Positions 8,524 to 17,545 of a DNA stretch of 64,000 nucleotides are shown one piece after another. The DNA comes from Pseudomonas sp. AL03. GTDB lineage: Bacteria > Pseudomonadota > Gammaproteobacteria > Pseudomonadales > Pseudomonadaceae. The number at the start of each line of letters is the position of its first letter. Position 1 is the stretch's first letter. A model generated the notes under the pieces. It had not been told where the DNA came from, did no database searches, and saw nothing but the letters and a program-made list of their open reading frames with translations. Location of the stretch: positions 62,001 through 126,000 of the forward strand of contig NZ_JASBRE010000003.1 in the NCBI RefSeq assembly GCF_029960815.1, read 5' to 3'. Position numbers and translations under genes: made by a program.

Positions 8524-9927
8524 TTACAGATCGGTGATTTCCTTATGGCGTGGCACCAGCGTCTTCATCACGCTCCACGCCACCAGATAGGCCACCGCAC
8601 AGATGGCAAACATGATCATGTAGCCGGTATGAATATCGCCAATCAGTTTGTAATGGTCGATCACCCAACCGCCGGTCTTGGTCATCACTACGCCGCCCAA
8701 GCCGCCTGCCAAACCACCAATACCGACCACCGAAGCGATGGTTTTTTGCGGAAACATGTCGGACACGGTATTGAAGATATTGCACGACCACGCCTGGTGC
8801 GCGGATGCGCCCACGCCGATCAGCAGCACCGGTACCCAGAAACTGAGGTAACCCAATGGCTGCGCCAGTAACACCAGCAGCGGGAAGAAGGCGATCACCA
8901 GCATGGCTTTCATACGGCCGTCATACGGCGCGTCGCCGCGTGCCATGAAATAGCTGGGGAACCAGCCGCCGCCGATGCTGCCCACCATGGTCATGCTGTA
9001 CAACACGGCCAGCGGCAACACGATGGCCTGGCCCTTCATGCCGTATTGCGCTGACAGATAGGTCGGCAGCCAGAACAGGAAGAACCACCACACGCCGTCG
9101 GTCATGAATTTGCCAAAGGCAAAGGCCCAGGTCTGGCGGTAGGTCAGCAACTTGAACCACGATACTTTTTTGGCAGCGGCACCCGAGTCTGTGCGGGTGA
9201 GCGCCTGCGCGCCCTGATCACTGCGGATGTAGGCCAGTTCCTGCGCCGACAGGCGTTTTTGCTCCTCCGGCTTTTCGTACAGCGCAATCCATACGCCCAG
9301 CCAAACGAAGCCCAACATACCGACCACGATGAAAGCCGCTTCCCAGCCCCACAGGCCGGCGATCAGCGGTACGCAGATCGGCGCCAGGATCGCGCCCACA
9401 TTGGCACCGGAGTTGAAAATACCGGTGGCAAAGGAACGTTCCTTCTTCGGAAAATATTCGGCGGTGGCCTTGATTGCGATCGGAAAGTTACCCGCTTCGC
9501 CTATCGCCAGCACGGCGCGCGACAGCATGAAGCCTGCGATCGAGACCGGGATGACGGCAATGCCGAGCGCGCTGGATATGGCGCCGATCCCCTCACCCAT
9601 CGGCACCGCAAAGGCGTGCATTATTGCGCCGGTCGACCAGATGCCGATGGCCAACACAAAGGCGGTCTTGGTGCCGATCCTGTCGACCACACGGCCGGCG
9701 AACAGCATGGAAATCGCGTACACAAACTGAAAAACAGAAGCGATGTTGGCGTAATCGGTATTGCTCCAGCCAAATTGCGTCGATAGATCCGGCGCCAACA
9801 AACTCAGTACCTGGCGGTCCAGGTAATTGACGGTGGTGGCAAAAAACAGCAACGCACAGATAGTCCAGCGGTACTTGCCGACGGCCTGGCCGATGCGTTG
9901 CGGGTTGATGGGCTCGTTCAGATTCAT
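8524..9927 (-). CDS. MFS transporter, anion:cation symporter family (hexuronate ExuT-like)
   Basis: The protein has 467 residues with about 12 membrane segments. The N-terminal TTVNYLDRQVLSLLAP and the loop GRVVDRIGTKTAF are characteristic of the ACS family that includes ExuT, GudP and phthalate carriers, and KERSFATGIFNSGANVGAI matches the loop after TM5 in ExuT-like proteins. Likely substrates are hexuronates or related sugar acids; this rests on family resemblance only. No uronate catabolic genes are adjacent. Upstream is a 460-base gap with a dyad that could bind a GntR/UxuR-type repressor. Confidence 0.8.
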   Translation of the reverse strand: MNLNEPINPQRIGQAVGKYRWTICALLFFATTVNYLDRQVLSLLAPDLSTQFGWSNTDYANIASVFQFVYAISMLFAGRVVDRIGTKTAFVLAIGIWSTGAIMHAFAVPMGEGIGAISSALGIAVIPVSIAGFMLSRAVLAIGEAGNFPIAIKATAEYFPKKERSFATGIFNSGANVGAILAPICVPLIAGLWGWEAAFIVVGMLGFVWLGVWIALYEKPEEQKRLSAQELAYIRSDQGAQALTRTDSGAAAKKVSWFKLLTYRQTWAFAFGKFMTDGVWWFFLFWLPTYLSAQYGMKGQAIVLPLAVLYSMTMVGSIGGGWFPSYFMARGDAPYDGRMKAMLVIAFFPLLVLLAQPLGYLSFWVPVLLIGVGASAHQAWSCNIFNTVSDMFPQKTIASVVGIGGLAGGLGGVVMTKTGGWVIDHYKLIGDIHTGYMIMFAICAVAYLVAWSVMKTLVPRHKEITDL

Positions 9928-10391
9928 AGCATCACTTTATTATTGGATTAGGCTCGAAAATGGGCAATCAATGCTCAGCGACCGGAGTTGGACGTATAGC
10001 AAGTGCTATCAGGCGTTTGGCGAAACAGCCTTATGTAACGCGCAAGACTGCGGGGATGGGCAAGCAGTCAAGGTCGAGCCATAAGAAGGGGCATTCAGGG
10101 AGGCGTGCAGGCGAGTTGAATTCATGATGGGGCCGATACTCTTTTTTATTTTTAGGGTTTAATCGTCGACAATTGTCTGTCGTCGTACAACTGTACCTTT
10201 TATATCGAGTTAACTCCTAGGCTGTCAATCTGAAAAATAGCCGTTCGTCTCAACAATGACCGCCTGTTAAGGGCATTAAGCGCAGGGTATGGACGATTGG
10301 TGATTGGGCATTGTTATACGACAACGCCTTTCACAAGCTCATGACGAGAGACATCGATAGCGGTCATCTCGTCAGGGTTTCGCAGGGCCGC
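9928..10391. other. intergenic region upstream of the ExuT-like gene
   Basis: About 460 bases with no convincing gene. The portion near 10140-10215 is AT-rich and contains the dyad listed separately. The remaining sequence shows nothing I can name; a short plus-strand ORF beginning at 10311 overlaps the DUF1801-type gene antisense and is not credited. Confidence 0.5.
10169..10196. promoter_or_regulatory. possible GntR/UxuR-type operator
   Basis: The perfect palindrome ACAATTGT overlaps an imperfect dyad TTGTCTGTC/GTCGTACAA (six of nine positions matching), roughly 240 bases upstream of the hexuronate-type transporter. FCD-subfamily GntR regulators bind TTGTnnnACAA-like dyads. This is a weak sequence-only suggestion. 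Confidence 0.25.
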
Positions 10392-10847
10392 TTATTCAGC
10401 CGATTGGGTGCGAGAGGCCGCTCGTGTCGAGGTGTGGAGCGCGACGGCGGCGAGAATGAGCGCCTTCAAGGCTTTCTCATCAAGCGTGTCGCCCTCATGC
10501 AAATCAATGGCACGTCGGGTGTTGCCGTCGAGACTGGCGTTGAAGAGCCCTGAAGGGTCTTCCAGCGAGGCGCCCTTGGCAAACGTCAGCTTCACGACCT
10601 GCTTGTACGTCTCACCGGTGCAGATGATGCCGGCGTGCGACCACACTGGAACCCCCCGCCACTTCCATTCCTCGACCACGTCGGGGTCAGCCGGCTGGAT
10701 GAGCGTTCGGACCCGAGCGAGCGTCTCGCCCCGCCAATCTCCCAGCGCCTTGATTCTCGCGTCTATCCGCTGAGAGGCCGAATCTCCCCCCTCTTCTTCC
10801 TTTGCACCGACCTGCTCTTTCTTCATGGTGGGTGTCGTCTTCTTCAT
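10392..10847 (-). CDS. DUF1801-type protein
   Basis: About 151 residues from ATG 10847; an earlier in-frame TTG lacks support. The body carries the YdhG/DUF1801 pattern: RVRTLIQPADPDVVEEWKWRGVPVWSHAGIICTGETYKQVVKLTFAKG, with the conserved W, P and the KxxVKLxFxKG strand. A charged, low-complexity N-terminus precedes it. These small cytosolic proteins have no established biochemical role. It is followed on the same strand, upstream, by another small conserved gene. Confidence 0.75.
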   Translation of the reverse strand: MKKTTPTMKKEQVGAKEEEGGDSASQRIDARIKALGDWRGETLARVRTLIQPADPDVVEEWKWRGVPVWSHAGIICTGETYKQVVKLTFAKGASLEDPSGLFNASLDGNTRRAIDLHEGDTLDEKALKALILAAVALHTSTRAASRTQSAE

Positions 10848-10868
10848 GAGGGTGTCCAAAACCGGGCT

Positions 10869-11105
10869 CTACAGCGTTTTTTGACTGTTGCCGAGGGTCT
10901 TTGCCTTTTCGATCCCCCAGTCAAAGGCAGCCTCCATGTCCAGCAGATGCGGTTTTGGATCGTGATCCTCAAAAATAGCCGTGCCGTCCGGCCGGTACAC
11001 ACCGATGAACATTTCCAGCGAGCCGTCCCTCAATATCTCGGCTTTGACCTCTATCTTGCATCCGTTCGACAGCGTTTCCTTGTGGACCATATGACGTTCA
11101 GTCAT
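10869..11105 (-). CDS. small conserved hypothetical protein
   Basis: About 78 residues from ATG 11105, preceded by AGAGGA at a spacing of 8, which is better than the upstream alternative at 11141. The sequence (IEVKAEILRDGSLEMFIGVYRPDGTAIFEDH, then AFDWGIEKAKTLG) looks like a compact beta-sheet followed by a helix, reminiscent of small DUF6566-like pseudomonad proteins. No function is recognised. It sits 22 bases upstream of the DUF1801-type gene and may be cotranscribed. Confidence 0.6.
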   Translation of the reverse strand: MTERHMVHKETLSNGCKIEVKAEILRDGSLEMFIGVYRPDGTAIFEDHDPKPHLLDMEAAFDWGIEKAKTLGNSQKTL

Positions 11106-11274
11106 TGCTGCATTCCTCTCGTTTAAGTCCGAGTAGCGCATTTACCTATGGGCCATGTTAGCTCAGTGCGGCCCACTAAAAGGCCTGCCAGGACAGCGGC
11201 GTAATGCCACCTATACTAGAAGCCACCGTCCCCACGGGGTCTGCACGCCTAACAATAAAAAGCAGAGGTGGAAC

Positions 11275-13038
11275 ATGGTCTGGCAGCAAATCTACGATCC
11301 GTTCGGCAACCCGATACTTTCAACCCTCATGGCAGCAGTGCCGGTCGTGGTAATGCTGGCAGCCCTTGCGTTTTTCCATATCAAGGCGCATCTGGCGGCA
11401 TTGATGGCCCTGGCCTCGGCGCTGGTGATCGCGATTTTCGCTTTCGGCATGCCGGCGAACATGGCCGGCTCGGCCGCCCTTTACGGCGCCGCCAACGGCT
11501 TGCTGCCCATTGGCTGGATTGTGCTCAACATCATATTCCTGCATCGGCTGACGACCGAGAACGGCTCGTTCAAGGTGCTGCAGGATTCCCTGGCGCGCAT
11601 CACCGACGATCGACGCCTGCAATTGTTGCTGATTGCTTTCTGCTTCGGTGCTTTCTTCGAAGGCGCCGCTGGTTTCGGCACGCCAGTGGCGGTGACCGGG
11701 GCGATTCTGATCGGGCTGGGCTTCTCGCCTCTGGCCGCGTCTGGCCTGGCATTGATCGCCAACACCGCGCCTGTGGCGTTCGGCGCGCTGGGTACGCCGA
11801 TCATCACCTTGGCCAAGGTGACCGGGCTGGATGAAATGGAACTGTCGATGATGGTCGGCCGGCAATTGCCGTTCTTCTCGGTGATCGTGCCGTTCTGGTT
11901 GATCTGGGCCTTCGCCGGATGGCGCAAGATGCTGGAAATCTGGCCGGCGATTCTGGTGGCGGGGGTCAGTTTTGCCGTACCGCAATTCGTGGTGTCCAAC
12001 TACCACGGGCCGATGCTGGTGGACGTGATCGCCGCGCTGATTTCCATGGCCTGCCTGACCGGTTTCCTCAGGGTCTGGAAGCCGGCCACCGTGCATACCT
12101 CCGCCGCGCTGTCCGGGCGCGTCGACAACTCCAAAATAGCCGAAGAGCATGACGAAAAACCCGTCGCCAGCGCGACCTTTGCCAGCGATGCCAAACCTGC
12201 GGTGATGCGCGCGTGGATGCCGTGGATCATCCTCACGGTGTTCGTTTTCGCCTGGGGCACCCAGGGCTTCAAAAACATGTTCGATACCCGCCCGGCGATT
12301 GATCCGGCCACTAACTCGGCCAAGCTTGATCCTCAAGGCAAACCGATGCGCGAAGCGAACCCGATCTTCGCCCCGGTGTTGACGTTCACGACTATTCACC
12401 AGCAGATCGAGAAGGTCCCGCCCGTGGTGCCCACACCAAAAACCGAGGAAGCGGTCTACAAGTTCACCTGGCTCACCAGCACCGGTAGCGGCATCCTGCT
12501 GGCGGCGATTCTCGGCGGGCTGCTGATGGGCTATTCCATCCCGCAACTTATCCACCAGTACCTGCGAACGATCTGGGTCGTGCGTTACTCGCTGATCACC
12601 ATCGTCGCGATGCTCGCCCTGGGTTTCCTCACCCGCTATTCAGGCCTGGACGCCACCATGGGCCTGGCCTTCGCCGCAACGGGCATCTTCTACCCCATGT
12701 TCGGCACCCTGCTCGGCTGGCTCGGCGTGGCCTTGACCGGCTCGGATACGGCGTCAAACGTGCTGTTCGGCGGCTTGCAACGGGTGACCGCCGAGCAGTT
12801 GGGGATTAGCCCGGTGCTGATGGCCGCGGCCAACAGTTCTGGCGGGGTCATGGGCAAGATGGTCGATGCCCAGTCGATCGTGGTGGCGTCCACCGCCACG
12901 CGCTGGTACGGCCATGAAGGGGAAATCCTGCGCTATGTGTTTTTCCACTCGATCATCCTGGCCATTCTGGTCGGTGGCCTGGTGACGTTGCAGGCGTATG
13001 TGGCGCCGTTCAGCAGTATGGTTGTGGGCGGGCATTGA
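11275..13038 (+). CDS. lldP: L-lactate/glycolate permease (LctP family)
   Basis: About 587 residues from ATG 11275 (AGAGGTGG is just upstream). Many membrane segments are present, with family motifs including FFEGAAGFGTPVAVTGAILIGLGF and NTAPVAFGALGTPIITLAKVTGL near residues 120-180, and SDTASNVLFGGLQ and ANSSGGVMGKMVDAQSI near the C-terminus. Lactate permeases LldP and GlcA share these and both carry L-lactate, D-lactate and glycolate by proton symport. Usually in pseudomonads lldP precedes lldD; here it precedes glcDEFG, so a GlcA-like role in glycolate uptake is favoured by context. It is slightly longer than E. coli LldP (551), with a hydrophilic insert near residues 280-390. Confidence 0.92.
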   Translation: MVWQQIYDPFGNPILSTLMAAVPVVVMLAALAFFHIKAHLAALMALASALVIAIFAFGMPANMAGSAALYGAANGLLPIGWIVLNIIFLHRLTTENGSFKVLQDSLARITDDRRLQLLLIAFCFGAFFEGAAGFGTPVAVTGAILIGLGFSPLAASGLALIANTAPVAFGALGTPIITLAKVTGLDEMELSMMVGRQLPFFSVIVPFWLIWAFAGWRKMLEIWPAILVAGVSFAVPQFVVSNYHGPMLVDVIAALISMACLTGFLRVWKPATVHTSAALSGRVDNSKIAEEHDEKPVASATFASDAKPAVMRAWMPWIILTVFVFAWGTQGFKNMFDTRPAIDPATNSAKLDPQGKPMREANPIFAPVLTFTTIHQQIEKVPPVVPTPKTEEAVYKFTWLTSTGSGILLAAILGGLLMGYSIPQLIHQYLRTIWVVRYSLITIVAMLALGFLTRYSGLDATMGLAFAATGIFYPMFGTLLGWLGVALTGSDTASNVLFGGLQRVTAEQLGISPVLMAAANSSGGVMGKMVDAQSIVVASTATRWYGHEGEILRYVFFHSIILAILVGGLVTLQAYVAPFSSMVVGGH

Positions 13039-13055
13039 TTGACGCAAACCTGTCA

Positions 13056-13085
13056 GCCATGCCCGGGTCATCGCCGGGGCATGGC
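13056..13085. terminator. strong GC hairpin between permease and glcD
   Basis: GCCATGCCCGG and CCGGGGCATGGC flank a 7-base loop, giving an 11-bp stem with one bulge, 18 bases after the permease stop. There is no T-run, so it may be a processing or Rho-linked site rather than a simple terminator. The rest of the 230-base gap (to 13268) shows no gene and may hold a glcD promoter. Confidence 0.45.
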
Positions 13086-13268
13086 GGCAATGTTTCACTG
13101 TGTGGTGAGGGAGGCCCCGCCCCGTCTTCGACGCCGCGCTGTCGCGCAGCAAACTGGTTCGACCCGCCAACAACACATAGACAGTAGAACGCCCCAAGCC
13201 AATGATGCAAGTCAGTGGTAACCGGACACAGACCTCCAATAAAAACAACTGAGGGTCGTCAACCGACT

Positions 13269-14768
13269 ATGAACATTCTCTACGATGAACGCGTCGACGG
13301 CGTCCTGCCTGATGTCGACAGAGCTGCCTTGCTGCAGGCGCTGCACACGCAGTGGCCGGATCTGGAAGTCCTGCACCAACAGGAAGAGCTCAAACCGTAC
13401 GAATGCGACGGACTTTCTGCTTACCGCACCACACCCATGCTGGTGGTACTGCCGCGCCACATCGATGAGGTACAAGGCGTGCTTCGGCTCTGCCATGAGC
13501 GGCATGTCGCGGTGGTCGCCCGCGGTGCCGGCACCGGTTTGTCCGGGGGCGCATTGCCGCTGGAAAAAGGCGTGCTGCTGGTGATGGCGCGCTTCAATAA
13601 TATTCTGCACATCGACCCCGCAGCCCGCACGGCTCGGGTTCAGCCGGGGGTACGCAACCTGGCGATTTCCCAGGCAGCAGCGCCGTTTGGCTTGTACTAC
13701 GCGCCGGACCCCTCCTCCCAGATCGCCTGCTCTATTGGCGGCAACGTGGCCGAAAATGCTGGTGGCGTGCATTGCCTGAAGTACGGGCTGACCGTGCACA
13801 ACCTGCTCAAGGTTGACATCCTGACTGTCGACGGCGAACACCTGAGCCTGGGTTCGCAGGCGCTCGACTCTCCGGGCTTCGATCTGCTGGCATTGTTCAC
13901 GGGTTCCGAAGGCATGCTCGGTGTCATCACCGAGGTCACGGTCAAACTGCTGCCCAAGCCCCAGACCGCCAAAGTGCTGCTGGCGGCGTTCGATTCCGTC
14001 GAGAAGGCCGGTCGCGCGGTGGGTGACATTATTGCCGCCGGCATCATCCCCGGCGGCCTGGAAATGATGGACAACCTGGCCATTCGCGCCGCCGAAGACT
14101 TCATCCACGCCGGCTATCCGGTCGACGCCGAAGCCATCCTACTGTGCGAACTCGATGGCGTTGAAGCCGACGTTCATGATGACTGCGATCGCGTGCGCCA
14201 AGTGCTGGAACAGGCCGGCGCCACCGAAGTGCGCCAGGCCCGCGATGAAGCCGAACGCGTGCGTTTCTGGGCCGGACGCAAGAATGCCTTTCCGGCGGTG
14301 GGCCGCCTCTCACCGGATTATTACTGCATGGACGGGACAATTCCGCGCCGCGAGCTGCCCGGAGTGCTGCAGGCGATTGCCGCGTTGTCCGCCGAATACG
14401 ACCTGCGGGTGGCCAACGTTTTCCACGCCGGTGACGGCAACATGCACCCCCTGATTCTGTTCGATGCCAATCAACCGGGCGAACTTGATCGCGCCGAAGC
14501 TCTGGGCGGCAAGATCCTCGAATTGTGCGTGAAGGTCGGCGGCAGCATTACCGGTGAGCACGGCGTGGGCCGGGAGAAGATCAATCAGATGTGTGCGCAG
14601 TTCAATAGCGATGAGCTGACCCTGTTCCATGCCGTCAAAGCCGCCTTCGATCCAAGTGGTTTGCTCAACCCTGGCAAGAACATTCCGACGCTGCACCGCT
14701 GCGCCGAGTTTGGCGCCATGCACGTTCATTTGGGACAGATGCCCTTCCCTGAACTGGAGCGTTTCTGA
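13269..14768 (+). CDS. glcD: glycolate oxidase FAD-linked subunit GlcD
   Basis: The length is 499 residues from ATG 13269, equal to E. coli GlcD. The FAD-binding type 4 domain occupies about residues 55-230, with VVARGAGTGLSGGALP, the SIGGNVAENAGGVHCLKYG loop and TGSEGMLGVITEVT. The C-terminal cap carries VFHAGDGNMHPLILF (His-containing catalytic region) and TGEHGVGREK. With GlcE and GlcF it oxidises glycolate (and D-lactate) to glyoxylate at the membrane, passing electrons to quinone. Its stop overlaps the GlcE start (TGATG). Confidence 0.95.
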   Translation: MNILYDERVDGVLPDVDRAALLQALHTQWPDLEVLHQQEELKPYECDGLSAYRTTPMLVVLPRHIDEVQGVLRLCHERHVAVVARGAGTGLSGGALPLEKGVLLVMARFNNILHIDPAARTARVQPGVRNLAISQAAAPFGLYYAPDPSSQIACSIGGNVAENAGGVHCLKYGLTVHNLLKVDILTVDGEHLSLGSQALDSPGFDLLALFTGSEGMLGVITEVTVKLLPKPQTAKVLLAAFDSVEKAGRAVGDIIAAGIIPGGLEMMDNLAIRAAEDFIHAGYPVDAEAILLCELDGVEADVHDDCDRVRQVLEQAGATEVRQARDEAERVRFWAGRKNAFPAVGRLSPDYYCMDGTIPRRELPGVLQAIAALSAEYDLRVANVFHAGDGNMHPLILFDANQPGELDRAEALGGKILELCVKVGGSITGEHGVGREKINQMCAQFNSDELTLFHAVKAAFDPSGLLNPGKNIPTLHRCAEFGAMHVHLGQMPFPELERF

Positions 14769-15832
14769 TGCGCAGTGAACACGATCTCGACGACAGCGGC
14801 GCGCTGCTCGAGCAGGTCAACCAGGCGCTGCAAAACGCCACGCCGTTGCGCATTCAAGGTTCCAACAGCAAGGCGTTTCTTGGGCGCATCGTGGCGGGCG
14901 AAGTCCTCGACACGCGTAGCCACCGAGGCATCGTCAGCTACGACCCGACCGAACTGGTGATCACCGCCCGCTGCGGCACGCCGTTGACAGAGCTTGCTGA
15001 GGTGTTGGATGCAGCGCAGCAGATGCTGCCTTGCGAACCGCCCTCCTTCGGCGACGGCGCCACGGTCGGCGGCATGATCGCCAGCGGGTTGTCGGGACCA
15101 AGGCGTCCCTGGTCGGGGTCCGTCAGGGACTTCGTCCTTGGGACACGCGTCATCACTGGTCATGGCAAGCATTTACGCTTCGGTGGCGAAGTCATGAAAA
15201 ACGTTGCCGGCTACGACCTGTCGCGCTTGATGGCCGGCAGCTACGGCTCGCTTGGCGTGGTGACCGAAGTCTCGCTCAAGGTCCTGCCCAAGCCGCGTCA
15301 AGCCTTAAGCATCAGCCTGGAAATGGACAGTGATCGCGCCTTGCTTCGCCTCGCAGAATGGGGGCAACAACCGCTGCCGATCAGCGCCGCGTGCCACGAT
15401 GGGCAGTGCCTGCACCTGCGACTTGAGGGTGGCGAAGGCTCGGTGGCTGCAGCTCATGAGCGACTGGGCGGCGAGTTGCTGAACTCCTCGTATTGGGTTG
15501 ATCTCAACGAGCATCGATTGAGCTTCTTCGATGAGGACCAGGCACTTTGGCGCCTGTCCGTTCCTCACAACACGCCTCGACTTTCCCTGCCTGGCCGTCA
15601 GCTGATCGATTGGGGCGGTGCACAGCGCTGGCTCAAAACCGACGCAGACGCAACGTTCATTCGCTCGATCGTGGAAGAAGTCGGCGGGCATGTGACCTGC
15701 TACAGCCATGGCCTGATCGACAGCCCGTTTCAACCGTTGCCTGCCGCACTGATGCGCTACCACCGGAACTTGAAGCAACAACTCGATCCCCAGGGAATCT
15801 TCAACCCCGGACGCCTGTACGCGGAGCTTTGA
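14768..15832 (+). CDS. glcE: glycolate oxidase FAD-binding subunit GlcE
   Basis: 354 residues, close to the 350 of E. coli GlcE. The N-terminal half is an FAD-binding type 4 fold (YDPTELVITARCGTPLTEL, then GATVGGMIASGLSGPRRPWSGSVRDFVLG and KNVAGYDLSRLMAGSYGSLGVVTEVSLKV). The C-terminus ends with the family LDPQGIFNPGRLY. It is the second subunit of the GlcDEF complex. The start overlaps the glcD stop by one base, and glcF begins 3 bases after its stop. Confidence 0.95.
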   Translation: MRSEHDLDDSGALLEQVNQALQNATPLRIQGSNSKAFLGRIVAGEVLDTRSHRGIVSYDPTELVITARCGTPLTELAEVLDAAQQMLPCEPPSFGDGATVGGMIASGLSGPRRPWSGSVRDFVLGTRVITGHGKHLRFGGEVMKNVAGYDLSRLMAGSYGSLGVVTEVSLKVLPKPRQALSISLEMDSDRALLRLAEWGQQPLPISAACHDGQCLHLRLEGGEGSVAAAHERLGGELLNSSYWVDLNEHRLSFFDEDQALWRLSVPHNTPRLSLPGRQLIDWGGAQRWLKTDADATFIRSIVEEVGGHVTCYSHGLIDSPFQPLPAALMRYHRNLKQQLDPQGIFNPGRLYAEL

Positions 15833-15835
15833 CCC

Positions 15836-17053
15836 ATGCAGACCACCTTGAGCGAACGCGCACGCCAACTGCCCCGTGCCGAAGAAGCCGAAAGCATCCT
15901 GCGCACCTGTGTGCACTGCGGTTTCTGCAATGCCACCTGCCCGACCTATCAATTGCTGGGCGATGAGTTGGATGGACCGCGGGGCCGCATTTATCTGATC
16001 AAGCAGGTCCTGGAGGGCAACGAAGTCACGCAGAAGACCCAACAGCATCTGGATCGCTGCCTGTCTTGCCGTAATTGCGAAACCACCTGCCCTTCCGGTG
16101 TCGACTACCACAACTTGCTGGACATCGGCCGGGCCGTGGTCGATGCGGCGGTGCCGCGCCCACTCGGCCAGCGGTTGTTGCGCGAGGGATTGCGCAGCGT
16201 CGTACCCCATCCTGCGCTGTTCAAAGGACTGGTCAGCAGCGGCCAGGTGTTCCGGGCGTTGTTGCCCAACACCTTGAAAATAAAGTTACCCCGCCGTGTC
16301 TATCCAGCCAAGCCGCGCCCGACCACTCGCCACGCCCGGCAGGTGCTGATGCTCGAAGGCTGTGTGCAACCGAGTCTGTCGCCCAATACCAACGCGGCCG
16401 CCGCCCGAGTCCTGGATCGACTGGGGATCAGCGTCACCGCGACCCATGAAGCCGGATGCTGTGGTGCCGTGGATTATCACCTCGACGCTCAGGCGGCCGG
16501 CCTTGATCGCGCCCGCCGCAATATCGATGCGTGGTGGCCGAGCATTGAAAAAGGTGCCGAGGCCATCGTGCAAACCGCCAGCGGTTGCGGCGCTTTCATC
16601 AAAGACTACGGTCACCTGCTCAGCACCGATCCGGCCTATGCCGAAAAGGCTAGAACGGTCAGCGCGCTCGCCAAGGATCTGATTGAAGTGCTGCGCGACG
16701 AACCGCTGGAACAGCTCGGCATCCATAGCGACCAGCGCCTGGCGTTCCATTGCCCCTGCACGTTGCAGCACGCACAGAAACTGGGTGGCGCGGTTGAGGC
16801 GATTCTGACGAGTCTGGGCTTCAACCTCACGTCGGTCCCCGACGGGCACCTGTGCTGCGGCTCGGCGGGCACCTATTCGCTGACCCAACCCGAACTGTCC
16901 CGGCAACTGCGCGACAACAAGCTCAATGCGCTGGAAAGCGGACATCCCGAAGTCATTGTCACGGCCAATATTGGCTGTCAGTCCCACCTCGATGGTGCGG
17001 GCCGAACCCCTGTCAGGCACTGGATCGAACTGGTCGAAGCCGCCTTGCCATAA
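15836..17053 (+). CDS. glcF: glycolate oxidase iron-sulfur subunit GlcF
   Basis: 405 residues (E. coli 407). Two [4Fe-4S] ferredoxin motifs are visible, CVHCGFCNATCP near residue 22 and CLSCRNCETTCP near 74. Two CCG domains follow, with EAGCCGAVDYHL and DGHLCCGSAGTYSL, typical of heterodisulfide-reductase-like Fe-S subunits. It carries electrons from GlcD/GlcE to the quinone pool. The gene is in one operon with glcD, glcE and glcG. Confidence 0.95.
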   Translation: MQTTLSERARQLPRAEEAESILRTCVHCGFCNATCPTYQLLGDELDGPRGRIYLIKQVLEGNEVTQKTQQHLDRCLSCRNCETTCPSGVDYHNLLDIGRAVVDAAVPRPLGQRLLREGLRSVVPHPALFKGLVSSGQVFRALLPNTLKIKLPRRVYPAKPRPTTRHARQVLMLEGCVQPSLSPNTNAAAARVLDRLGISVTATHEAGCCGAVDYHLDAQAAGLDRARRNIDAWWPSIEKGAEAIVQTASGCGAFIKDYGHLLSTDPAYAEKARTVSALAKDLIEVLRDEPLEQLGIHSDQRLAFHCPCTLQHAQKLGGAVEAILTSLGFNLTSVPDGHLCCGSAGTYSLTQPELSRQLRDNKLNALESGHPEVIVTANIGCQSHLDGAGRTPVRHWIELVEAALP

Positions 17054-17073
17054 CCGAGCACTGGAGAATTGCC

Positions 17074-17475
17074 ATGAAAAGCAAAGCCGTACTGAGCCAG
17101 ACCGAAGTCAGCCAAATCCTCGCGGCTGCACGCACCGAAGCGCAGAACAACCAATGGGCGGTAACCATCGTGATTGTCGATGACGGCGGCCACCCCCTGG
17201 CCCTCGAACGCCTCGACGGTTGCGCTCCGATTGGCGCCTACATCGCCACCGAAAAGGCCCGCACCTCGGCCCTCGGTCGGCGCGAATCCAAAGGCTATGA
17301 AGAGATGGTCAATGGCGGCCGCCACGCCTTTTTGTCGGCGCCATTACTGACCTCGCTGGAAGGTGGCGTGCCCATCATGGTCGACGGCCAGGTGATCGGC
17401 GCGGTCGGTGTATCCGGTGTCAAAGCCGAGCAGGACGCACAAGTTGCCAAAGCCGGCGCGCAATGCCTGAGCTGA
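17074..17475 (+). CDS. glcG: GlcG/HbpS family heme-binding-type protein
   Basis: 133 residues from ATG 17074 (GGAGAATTGCC just upstream). The family core is visible: VTIVIVDDGGHPLALERLDGC, then a central EKARTSA, PLLTSLEGGVPIMVDGQVIGAVGVSG and a final DAQVAKAG. GlcG is a small accessory protein of unknown exact role, found at the end of glcDEF operons; the HbpS relatives bind haem or cobalamin. It is the last gene of this operon, followed by a hairpin. Confidence 0.9.
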   Translation: MKSKAVLSQTEVSQILAAARTEAQNNQWAVTIVIVDDGGHPLALERLDGCAPIGAYIATEKARTSALGRRESKGYEEMVNGGRHAFLSAPLLTSLEGGVPIMVDGQVIGAVGVSGVKAEQDAQVAKAGAQCLS

Positions 17476-17508
17476 TCCGAGCTGAGCTGAGCTGAGCGCT
17501 GAAACAGT

Positions 17509-17531
17509 CGGGCCGTGTGATAAACGGCCCG
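17509..17531. terminator. inverted repeat between convergent glcG and MFS genes
   Basis: CGGGCCG and CGGCCCG flank a 9-base loop in the 70-base gap between two convergent genes. It can form on both strands. No long T-run follows, so termination strength is uncertain. Just before it is a short GAGCT tandem (about 17469-17497). Confidence 0.5.
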
Positions 17532-17545
17532 ACGTTCGTTCTCGA

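Noticed and set aside
10311..10553. Plus-strand ORF of 80 codons
   Set aside because: It overlaps the DUF1801-type gene antisense and has no recognisable domain or ribosome site.
11320..12555. Minus-strand ORF of 411 codons opposite the lactate permease gene
   Set aside because: Low-complexity His/Gln/Arg-rich composition typical of an antisense shadow; the plus-strand permease is intact.
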